NCBI GenBank assembly: GCA_039030125.1
Contig: JBCCEV010000179.1
Location: forward strand, 1-7,806
Direction of reading: 5' to 3'
DNA: 7,806 bases
DNA from: JBCCEV01 sp039030125
Lineage (GTDB): Bacteria > Pseudomonadota > Gammaproteobacteria > Ga0077536
Both the position numbers and the translations under genes were made by a program. Shown here piece by piece: positions 1 to 5,646 of this stretch (position 1 is the first letter of the stretch; each line of letters starts with the position of its first letter). A model generated the notes under the pieces. That model searched no databases. It was not told where the DNA came from and saw only the letters and a list, made by a program, of their open reading frames with translations.

Positions 1-59
1 AGCTGGTCGTGGTCAGGTCAGACTTTCCGTCGGTCTAAATTCGAAACTGCTCCGCATCG

Positions 60-1028
60 TTAGCGAAAAATAAAACCACCGACTTTGAGTAGGAAGTCGT
101 CAATGTAGGGCCCTTGTTCGTTACTGGTCGCATGCGCGGTTAATTTTACTTTCTGATCCTTGGGTAAGTCGTAGACCCCTAAATTTCCGGCATCGATTGG
201 TCCAAAGTCGTTGAGAGATTCGGCGGTGAGCACGAAATCCAGATCGACGCCGCCAATCGTTCCCGGCCGGTCTATGGTGCCTTCTAGCGTCATCTGGGCC
301 GCGCCATACGCGCCTTTCAGATCGATTTCCGCTGGAGTGTTTTGAACGAAACTCTCAAGCTGGCCAACGGTTCCTTCGAAGCTGATGGCATGCTTGCCTG
401 AAATCGTTTCACCGGCGATCTGCAGGTTCTGGGTGGTTTCGTCGGCGACAATCGAGAGCCGATGTAACGGGTGGGTTTGCTCGGTGAGTGCCCAGCCGCT
501 GTTGAATCGCAAATTTGCGTTGGTCAATGTGATTTCGGCAGGGAGCGGCAACGCTGCGAGATTGGTCATCTCAGCTGCATTAGCATTCTCGCGCTGCCAA
601 TTCGGGTTGCCGTGGTAGTCGGTCTCCAAATTCAACGTGAGCGTTTCAATCAACACGTGATGCGGTTTAAGTTGACCCCTTGAGGCCGCCCTAAGATCCG
701 GGCGCACCACGATGCGCTCGATATCAACAATGTGGGGATGTGTGGCCCAGGGTTGATTCGCGGCGCGAACTTTATTAATCACTAGCGTTGGTAACGGAGC
801 GAGTCCATAGCCGATGTCATCGATTTCAAATTTAAAGCCGGTCGCGTTGGTGAGGGCGTCGGCAAGTGGCGCCTTCAAGCGTTCATAATCAAAGTTGTGA
901 ACAGCCCATCCCAACCCAGCGACGAGGCTTAGCAATAGGCCGGCGATGATAAGGCAAATTTTTCGCAGCACTGACGAAGATCCCAAATTGCAGAGGTTGT
1001 TAGATGCCAGGCTCTCGATTGGTTCCAT
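60..1028 (-). CDS. AsmA family protein, C-terminally short
   Basis: AsmA-family proteins are inner-membrane-anchored proteins facing the periplasm, linked to outer-membrane assembly or lipid transport; a precise role cannot be given here. One N-terminal membrane segment (about residues 21-43) is followed by the family pattern: an NFDYERLK stretch, NATG near residues 61-64 (the usual 'ALSEATGR' position), and GNPNW near 140-144 (the usual 'G..NW' motif). Repeating beta-strand-like segments follow. AsmA proteins usually run to 600 residues or more, but this one stops at 322, in the middle of a typical 'LKVGG' segment where 'S.L.G' would normally come next. The reading frame may be broken near the stop (see findings). 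A GTG at codon 20 (969-971), just before the membrane segment, is an alternative start. It lies 24 bases after an LLM oxidoreductase gene on the same strand and may be read with it. The family call is fairly sure; intactness is doubtful. Confidence 0.7.
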   Translation of the reverse strand: MEPIESLASNNLCNLGSSSVLRKICLIIAGLLLSLVAGLGWAVHNFDYERLKAPLADALTNATGFKFEIDDIGYGLAPLPTLVINKVRAANQPWATHPHIVDIERIVVRPDLRAASRGQLKPHHVLIETLTLNLETDYHGNPNWQRENANAAEMTNLAALPLPAEITLTNANLRFNSGWALTEQTHPLHRLSIVADETTQNLQIAGETISGKHAISFEGTVGQLESFVQNTPAEIDLKGAYGAAQMTLEGTIDRPGTIGGVDLDFVLTAESLNDFGPIDAGNLGVYDLPKDQKVKLTAHATSNEQGPYIDDFLLKVGGFIFR

Positions 1029-1052
1029 GCGATGCCCGCTTGATCAGCAACA

Positions 1053-1982
1053 CTAGGCGTCAGTTTCGGCGAGCTCCGCAATCGTGCTAATCGATTCCCG
1101 GGTTTCGCTTTCCGGCACCCCGGCGATACGCATGCGGGTGACTACGATGTGGGTGGCGTCAAGGGCTTCTCGGTGCTCAGCCATTTTGTCGGCCACGAAA
1201 TACCGATCGCCCAACATTGCCCAGTCATCGACCTGTGGAGAGGTTTTTAAACCGCGCGGTAACTCCATGTTGGCTAGACGGTCTCGAATATCATTGATCA
1301 GCGATGACTTATCGCTAACAAACATGGTGCGCATGATGGGTCGCGTCGTCATTGGCTCGTGACCGTGCTCAGCGATGGCTTCATCGTAGCGCTCATAGTT
1401 GGTCTTCAATTGTTCGAAAGTTTCGATGGGCGAGGCCAAGTAAGGCATACCTAGTCGTCCTGCTTGCTTCAATGCCTTGGGGCCAAACGCGGCGATCCAC
1501 AACGGTGGATGCGGTTGCTGCGCGGGTTTTGGCATTACCACCACGGGCGACGAGCCGTCGTCGTGTAACGAAACCTCCTCTTGAGTCCAGGCCTTCAAAA
1601 TCAGGTTCAAACACCATTCGAACAACTCACGCTTTTCTCCAGGTTCGATATCAAATGCATGCAGGGTTTCCTTGGAATAGCCTCGTCCTATCCCTAACAA
1701 CACCCTGCCATTGGAGAGTTGATCGAGCACCGCCACTTGCTCGGCGGCGAGCAGGGGGTTGCGCAAAGGTAATAAGTACGATGTCGTCGCCAGACGCATG
1801 GTTTGGGTACCCGCCGCGATACCGGCCAGCAACATTAAGGGATCGGGTAGCGCTTGCGCATTGAAATGGTTTTCGGGCAACCAAAATGATTCGTAGCCGA
1901 GCGATTCGGCGAATGCGGCTTGCGCCGTAAGACCGCGTGCACTGAGGTCGTCAAAATTCCAGGGTGTGAGTCCGAGTCGCAT
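1053..1982 (-). CDS. LLM class flavin-dependent oxidoreductase (luciferase-like)
   Basis: This is a 309-residue single-domain TIM-barrel protein of the bacterial luciferase-like superfamily, normal in length. Such enzymes use reduced FMN (or F420) for monooxygenation or hydride transfer in the cytoplasm; the substrate is unknown. The visible hallmarks are an early strand (MRLGLTP), FWLPENHF around residues 33-40 (the 'E.H' position of the family), 'RNPLLAAEQVAVLDQLSNGR' at about 74-93, and the glycine-rich 'VLLGIGRGY' at 94-102. PPLWIAAFGPKAL at 159-171 is the second conserved strand. It has no signal peptide. The start lies 3 bases after the stop of the upstream LLM gene, which indicates translational coupling in one operon; I see no clear Shine-Dalgarno sequence of its own. 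The FMN-type luciferase-like class is more likely than F420 because the sequence lacks the 'LG.SS..IVE..NG' signature seen in its neighbour. The family call is strong; the reaction is not known. Confidence 0.9.
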   Translation of the reverse strand: MRLGLTPWNFDDLSARGLTAQAAFAESLGYESFWLPENHFNAQALPDPLMLLAGIAAGTQTMRLATTSYLLPLRNPLLAAEQVAVLDQLSNGRVLLGIGRGYSKETLHAFDIEPGEKRELFEWCLNLILKAWTQEEVSLHDDGSSPVVVMPKPAQQPHPPLWIAAFGPKALKQAGRLGMPYLASPIETFEQLKTNYERYDEAIAEHGHEPMTTRPIMRTMFVSDKSSLINDIRDRLANMELPRGLKTSPQVDDWAMLGDRYFVADKMAEHREALDATHIVVTRMRIAGVPESETRESISTIAELAETDA

Positions 1983-1985
1983 TAT

Positions 1986-2987
1986 TCAAAATTTAAACGA
2001 TTGCTGAGAGAAAACGGCAAGCGTTTCATAAATACCGCCTTTGTCACGAGCGAGCGGGGCGATAATCGTGGTGTTGATACCCGCGCTGGCCTGGGCTTTG
2101 ACGCGTTCGCGCACTTCTGCGGCGCTGCCAATCACGGCAATCTCGTCGATGAGCTCATCGCTCAACGCTTTAGTGGTGCGTTCGCGATCCTTGGCCTGCC
2201 AACCGGCGCTGATATCGGCGGCGACGTCGCCATACCCGGCCCAGCTTAAAAACGCATTGTAGACCGGTGTTGCGTAATAAGGTGCGAACCGCTCCCGGAA
2301 TAAGTTCCGCCCCAGGGCTTTGTCGTCGGTGACCAGTACCATCGCGCGGTTCACGATTTCAATGTCGTCTGGCGTTTTGCCGGATTTCGCGGCACCGGAT
2401 TTGACGTGGTCCAACATTTTCGGCAGCGCTGAGGATGGCCATAGGTTGAAAATAATACCGTCGCCATGCTGCGCGGCCATTTCGATCATTTTCGGCCGCA
2501 GTGCGGCCATGTAGATCGGAATTTGCGTTTTGCTCGGTGCTTGCTGATAACCGGCGCTGAATACGGTCTGCTGTTTGGTGAAACTCGTTTTCTCGCCGGC
2601 AAGGATCGCTCGCACCAGCGCGGCGGTTTCCCTGACCCGGGTAAGTGGTTTGACCATTGGCACGCCGTTGAAACGCTCGACGATGGTGTGGCTCGACGCC
2701 CCCAAACCGAGTACGAAGCGGCCCGGCAGCAGTTGCCCGACTAAATCGGCCATTGCGGCGATGACCGGTGGTGTGCGGGTGTAGACCGGTACGATCGCGG
2801 TCCCAATCCGCAGCGTCGGCGCGTATGGCGCAATGATCGCGGCTAAGGTGAGGCTGTCTGGTGAGCCGGGATCGGCGAACCACGCATCGGTGAAGCCTTG
2901 TTCCTCAGTCCATTTAATGAGCTCAATGGTGTCCTCAATACGCGGGCCTAGCGGCAAGGTGACCGCGATACGGGATGCAAGTGGCAT
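1986..2987 (-). CDS. LLM class F420-dependent-type oxidoreductase (Mer-like)
   Basis: This is a 333-residue luciferase-fold protein of the subgroup usually annotated as LLM class F420-dependent oxidoreductase, related to methylenetetrahydromethanopterin reductase. These enzymes transfer hydride between a deazaflavin or flavin and an organic substrate. Visible features: 'GFTDAWFAD' at about 31-39, 'RIGTAIVPVYTRTPP' at 60-74 (the conserved strand with the usual non-prolyl cis bend), and 'LLPGRFVLGLGASSHTIVER' at 86-105 followed by FNGVPMVKPLTRVRE, which is the subgroup signature. 'IPIYMAALRPKMIEMA' at 156-171 is the next core strand. It has no signal peptide and normal length. It is the first gene of a leftward unit and stands back to back with the thiolase operon; no strong ribosome binding site precedes the ATG. 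Whether it uses F420, FMN or both cannot be told from sequence, since many bacteria that carry such genes lack proven F420 synthesis. The subgroup call is good; the substrate is unknown. Confidence 0.88.
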   Translation of the reverse strand: MPLASRIAVTLPLGPRIEDTIELIKWTEEQGFTDAWFADPGSPDSLTLAAIIAPYAPTLRIGTAIVPVYTRTPPVIAAMADLVGQLLPGRFVLGLGASSHTIVERFNGVPMVKPLTRVRETAALVRAILAGEKTSFTKQQTVFSAGYQQAPSKTQIPIYMAALRPKMIEMAAQHGDGIIFNLWPSSALPKMLDHVKSGAAKSGKTPDDIEIVNRAMVLVTDDKALGRNLFRERFAPYYATPVYNAFLSWAGYGDVAADISAGWQAKDRERTTKALSDELIDEIAVIGSAAEVRERVKAQASAGINTTIIAPLARDKGGIYETLAVFSQQSFKF

Positions 2988-3086
2988 CGCGCTAGTCTAC
3001 AAGATGGCAGTCGGCGGTTGGGCGGTATGAGAAACCTTGCGTGCGCCTTATCATTGCCAGGTCAGGGGATCATCGAGCGCCAAACT
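2988..3086. promoter_or_regulatory. Divergent intergenic region, probable back-to-back promoters
   Basis: These 99 bases separate the starts of the leftward LLM genes and the rightward thiolase operon, so both promoters should lie here or just inside the flanking genes. I could not find a convincing -35/-10 pair with normal spacing on either strand, nor a clear dyad operator. An AGGGG stretch at 3064-3068 is about 18 bases before the thiolase ATG, too far for a normal ribosome binding site. The call rests on geometry alone. Confidence 0.4.
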
Positions 3087-4247
3087 ATGGACGAAATTTC
3101 GCTTTCCGATCGCGCCGCCGTTACCGGGGTTGGCGAAACGCCCTATGGCCGCGATTCGGATAAGAACCAAGCTGAACTCACTTTCCAAGCCTCCTTAGCC
3201 GCGATTGCCGACGCTGGACTTGACCCCAAGGACATCGATGGGGTGATCCCCTACGCCATGGGCGGTGTGGTTGCCGAAGATTTCGTCACCAATTTCGATT
3301 TGCCGAACCTGCGCTATTCGGCTGTCACCCCAATGGGTGGTGCAAGCGCGGTCGCGGCCGTGCAAAGCGCCGCGATGGCGGTGGCCACGGGCGTTGCGAA
3401 CCATGTGTTGATTTGTCTGGGACGCGGGAGCATTTCTGATGGTGGGCGGGCGCCCGATCGGATCAGCGAAATGCCGCAGTTTGGTCTTGTTGCAGAATTC
3501 GAGATGGCATTGGGCGCGAACGGGCCGGCGCAGTTTTACGCGCCGATGGCCCGCCGGCATATGGAGCTTTACGGAACCCAAAGCGAGCAGTTTGCCGAGG
3601 TCGCGATGGCCTGTCGTGCGAACGCGATCCGCCACGACAACGCCATGATGCAAAAACCAATGACGCTTGAGGATCACCAGGCCTCACGGATGATTGCTGA
3701 TCCCCTGCGTTTATTCGACTGCTGCTTAGAAAGCTGCGGTGCCGCGGCCGTCGTGATCAGCGCCGCTGAGCGGGCGCGTGACCTGGCCAAGCCGCCGGTT
3801 TACATCAGCGGTGTCGCCGAGGGCCACCCCGAATCGCCGAGCGCGATCACACAGCGTCAGGAAATGACGCGGCTTGGGATCGCAGAGGCCGCGCCACGGG
3901 CTTTCGAGATGGCGGGCGTCACCCACAAAGATATTGATGTCGCCGAGATCTATGACTGTTTTACCTATATCGTCCTGTGTCAGCTTGAAGACATGGGCTT
4001 TTGCGAAAAAGGCGAGGGTGGTGAGTACGTGCAAGGCGGCCGGCTTGCGATCGATGGCGAGCTGCCCATCAACACGCATGGGGGATTACTGTCGCAGGCG
4101 CATATCGCGGGCATGAACCATATTGTTGAGTTAGCGCGCCAGTTGCGCGGTGAAGCCGGCAATCGACAAGTCAAAGATGCTGAGGTTGGTCTGGTGACCG
4201 GCTATGGTGATCTGGGGGACGGCTCAATTGCCGTGATGCATCGATGA
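3087..4247 (+). CDS. SCP2/Ltp-type thiolase-fold protein, probable acyl-CoA retro-aldolase
   Basis: This is a 386-residue thiolase-superfamily protein of the lipid-transfer/SCP2-thiolase branch. The start at 3087 gives the usual family N-terminus ('AAVTGVGETPYGR' at about 10-22); earlier in-frame starts at 3018 (TTG) and 3027 (ATG) would add 20-23 unlikely residues. The classical thiolase nucleophile Cys is absent: the segment at about 80-92 reads VTPMGGASAVAAV. The C-terminal 'C.G.G' Cys is also absent, replaced by VTGYGDLG at 370-377. The family motifs IYDCFTYIV (Tyr289), LEDMGFCEKGEGG (300-312) and NTHGG (His331) are all present. Known family members without these cysteines, such as Ltp2 with a DUF35 partner, cleave beta-hydroxyacyl-CoA by retro-aldol chemistry instead of thiolysis. 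The next gene is exactly such a DUF35 protein, overlapping by ATGA, and hydratase genes follow. The inferred role is C-C bond cleavage after hydration of an enoyl-CoA in side-chain degradation. The fold is certain; the aldolase role is inferred and the substrate unknown. Confidence 0.85.
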   Translation: MDEISLSDRAAVTGVGETPYGRDSDKNQAELTFQASLAAIADAGLDPKDIDGVIPYAMGGVVAEDFVTNFDLPNLRYSAVTPMGGASAVAAVQSAAMAVATGVANHVLICLGRGSISDGGRAPDRISEMPQFGLVAEFEMALGANGPAQFYAPMARRHMELYGTQSEQFAEVAMACRANAIRHDNAMMQKPMTLEDHQASRMIADPLRLFDCCLESCGAAAVVISAAERARDLAKPPVYISGVAEGHPESPSAITQRQEMTRLGIAEAAPRAFEMAGVTHKDIDVAEIYDCFTYIVLCQLEDMGFCEKGEGGEYVQGGRLAIDGELPINTHGGLLSQAHIAGMNHIVELARQLRGEAGNRQVKDAEVGLVTGYGDLGDGSIAVMHR

Positions 4248-4654
4248 GTGCTTTGCCCGACCCGCCCGCGCCACGTAAGTCGGCACTTAATGAACCTTAC
4301 TGGCAGGGTCTGCGGGAAGGCCGCTTGGTGGTGCAATCTTGCGCGAATTGCCGGCGTATTCGTCATTACCCGCGTCCGGTTTGTCCGAGCTGCTATTCAA
4401 TGGCGGTGGACTGGATCGACGCCTCACTCACCGGTAAAGTTCATAGCTGGATGGTTGCTTATCATCCGTTTCATCCCGGTTTCAAAGGTAAAACGCCTTA
4501 CACGTTAATTACCGCCGACATGGACGATGGGTTTCGGGTTGTCGCACCTTTGGTCGGCGCGGGTGATTTGCAGATCGGCGCCGATGTAGCGATTGAATTT
4601 AATCGCGTTAATCCAGATCTCGCGTTGCCTCAAATCGTGCTGAGCCGTTCATGA
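4244..4654 (+). CDS. DUF35 zinc-ribbon/OB-fold protein, partner of the thiolase-fold enzyme
   Basis: This 136-residue protein has the standard DUF35 layout: a short helix (LNEPYWQGLREGRL, about 15-28), a rubredoxin-like zinc ribbon with CANC at 33-36 and CPSC at 47-50 (four Cys ligands, Cys33, 36, 47, 50), then an acyl-CoA-binding-like OB-fold beta barrel (about 60-136) containing GKVHSWMVAYHPFHPGF and TPYTLITADMDDGFRVV. Proteins of this type form obligate complexes with thiolase-fold enzymes, and in the Ltp2 aldolase the DUF35 part is needed for a functional enzyme. Its ATG overlaps the thiolase stop (ATGA at 4244-4247), which fits equimolar synthesis of the two subunits. Its own stop overlaps the next start in the same way. 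In the mycobacterial steroid pathway this domain is fused to a MaoC domain (ChsH2); here it stands alone, immediately before a MaoC-type gene. The family call is sure. Confidence 0.92.
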   Translation: MSALPDPPAPRKSALNEPYWQGLREGRLVVQSCANCRRIRHYPRPVCPSCYSMAVDWIDASLTGKVHSWMVAYHPFHPGFKGKTPYTLITADMDDGFRVVAPLVGAGDLQIGADVAIEFNRVNPDLALPQIVLSRS

Positions 4655-5106
4655 GCAATCTTATTGACGATGAAATGCGCAAGTGGATCGGGCGCGAAGA
4701 TCCCGAGGTGCGAATGGAAGTCACGCGCCGCGACATCGTTAAGTACGCGATCGCAACCGAGCAACAGCAGGAAAAATATCTGCGCGGCGATGAAGCGCCA
4801 CCCATGTTTCTTTTCGCCGCCGACAGGCCGCTTCGCGCGTTAGACGAACTTGGCCCAGACGGCTTGCCAACCGATGGCATGGGACCGCCGCTGCCGTTGA
4901 AGCGGGTGATGGCCGGGGGTACCAAACAACGCTATTACCGCGCCATCAAAGCAGGGGATGTGTTAATTCTTAAACGCAAGTTAACCGACATGTTCGAGAA
5001 GCAAGGTTCGAGCGGACCGCTGATTTTTCTTGAGTATTTAATTACGGTTACAACGGAAGATGGCGAGCTGGTGCTCGAAGAAACGATGCGACGGATCAAT
5101 CGTTAG
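4651..5106 (+). CDS. MaoC_dehydrat_N-type hot-dog protein (hydratase subunit)
   Basis: This 151-residue protein resembles the N-terminal hot-dog half of FAS1-type/MaoC dehydratases (MaoC_dehydrat_N). It opens with a short helix (DDEMRKWIGRED, 6-17) and the strand/helix EVTRRDIVKYAIAT (23-36), then a long loop with the APPMF segment (49-53). VMAGGTKQRYYRAIKAGDVL (86-105) is the conserved 'gg...y.r.i..GD.l' strand pair, and LIFLEYLITVTTEDGELVLEE (124-144) gives the closing sheet strands. It lacks the hydratase 'H.D' catalytic signature, so it is likely the non-catalytic, substrate-tunnel subunit that pairs with the MaoC protein encoded 9 bases downstream. Half-size hot-dog pairs of this kind let a hydratase accept bulky acyl-CoA substrates such as steroid-CoA esters. 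The start overlaps the DUF35 stop by ATGA. The family call is good; the substrate is inferred only from context. Confidence 0.85.
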   Translation: MSNLIDDEMRKWIGREDPEVRMEVTRRDIVKYAIATEQQQEKYLRGDEAPPMFLFAADRPLRALDELGPDGLPTDGMGPPLPLKRVMAGGTKQRYYRAIKAGDVLILKRKLTDMFEKQGSSGPLIFLEYLITVTTEDGELVLEETMRRINR

Positions 5107-5108
5107 GA
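5105..5108 (+). promoter_or_regulatory. Ribosome binding site of the MaoC gene, overlapping the previous stop
   Basis: AGGA begins inside the TAG stop of the upstream hot-dog gene and ends 7 bases before the ATG at 5116. This supports that start and suggests re-initiation by ribosomes finishing the upstream gene. Confidence 0.6.
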
Positions 5109-5115
5109 ATATCCG

Positions 5116-5538
5116 ATGCCAAAATTGCATGAACTCAAAGTCGGTCTCGAGATCCCCGCACGAACGTTTGAGGCGACGGAAGTGTCGTTATTTTTGTACA
5201 ACGCGGCGATTTGGAATCCGCACCGGATCCATTACGACGAACCCTACACGACACGGGTCGAAAAACATCCAGGCGTCGTGATCGATGGGCCATTGCAGGG
5301 CGATTGGTTAACCCAGGCGGTGGTGAATTGGTTGAGCGATGATGGGACACTGATCGAGTTTGAATATGCCAACCGCAAAGCCTCTTACTTGGGCGAAAAA
5401 CTAACGACCGGTGGCATTGTGCGGGACATCGAGGCTGAGGAGAGTATCGTTGCGTTAGAGCTGTGGGTTAAAAACGAAGCGGGCGACATCACCACCCCGG
5501 GTAGCGCCAAGGTTCTCTTCGACGCACGCGCCAATTGA
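5116..5538 (+). CDS. MaoC-like hot-dog hydratase, catalytic subunit
   Basis: This 140-residue single hot-dog protein carries the catalytic segment of the FAS1-type/mesaconyl-CoA-type MaoC hydratases: FLYNAAIWNPHRIHYDEPYTTR at about 26-47, followed by PGVVIDGPLQGDWLTQ (52-67), the conserved 'pG.vvhGpLq' strand-helix. His39 and Asp41 (H-Y-D) match the H.D of the hydratase motif. Asn34 occupies the position of the catalytic Asp in R-specific enoyl-CoA hydratases, which is usual in the 'N.HRIHYD' subgroup. It probably forms a heteromer with the preceding hot-dog protein and adds water across an alpha,beta-enoyl-CoA to make the beta-hydroxyacyl-CoA used by the thiolase-fold/DUF35 enzyme. It is the last gene of the tight four-gene run; a 108-base gap follows. 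The family call is strong; substrate and direction of reaction are inferred. Confidence 0.88.
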   Translation: MPKLHELKVGLEIPARTFEATEVSLFLYNAAIWNPHRIHYDEPYTTRVEKHPGVVIDGPLQGDWLTQAVVNWLSDDGTLIEFEYANRKASYLGEKLTTGGIVRDIEAEESIVALELWVKNEAGDITTPGSAKVLFDARAN

Positions 5539-5634
5539 GTATCGAGTCCCGAGCCGAGTAAATTCGATGTGAGCACCCACGCAGCAACCGGTAACTCGCC
5601 CAACGCCCTCAGCGGGTGCCGCGATTAAGAAGCA

Positions 5635-5639
5635 AGGAG
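5635..5639 (+). promoter_or_regulatory. Strong ribosome binding site for the FAD oxidoreductase gene
   Basis: AGGAG, within AAGGAGA, sits 7 bases before the ATG at 5647. It is the clearest Shine-Dalgarno site in the window and fixes this start. The preceding 5539-5634 stretch contains no credible gene and no obvious terminator, so read-through from the upstream operon is possible. Confidence 0.75.
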
Positions 5640-5646
5640 AAAAGTC

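Larger units (their letters stand above)
3087..5538 (+). other. Four-gene operon: retro-aldolase plus enoyl-CoA hydratase module
   Basis: The thiolase-fold, DUF35, MaoC_dehydrat_N-type and MaoC-type genes are joined by two 4-base ATGA overlaps and one 9-base gap, which shows a single transcript and coupled translation. Order and content match two consecutive steps, hydration then retro-aldol cleavage of an acyl-CoA side chain. The FAD oxidoreductase gene downstream may be a fifth member, though its 108-base gap and strong own ribosome binding site leave that open. Confidence 0.8.

Noticed and set aside
1352..1864. 170-codon open frame on the plus strand
   Set aside because: It lies fully antisense to the LLM oxidoreductase gene, has low-complexity Arg/Ser-rich translation and no family resemblance; a shadow of GC-rich coding DNA.
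2359..2883. 174-codon open frame on the minus strand
   Set aside because: It overlaps the F420-type LLM gene in another frame and reads as Arg-rich nonsense; the LLM frame has clear family motifs.
3018..3086. N-terminal extension of the thiolase-fold protein from TTG 3018 or ATG 3027
   Set aside because: The added residues have no family counterpart, neither start has a ribosome binding site, and the family N-terminus fits the ATG at 3087.
3195..3677. 160-codon open frame on the minus strand
   Set aside because: It is antisense to the thiolase-fold gene and His/Arg-rich, with no ribosome binding site or family match.
5570..5629. Short GTG-started frame (19 codons) in the gap before the FAD oxidoreductase gene
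   Set aside because: It has no ribosome binding site and no recognisable leader-peptide features; it is too short to support.
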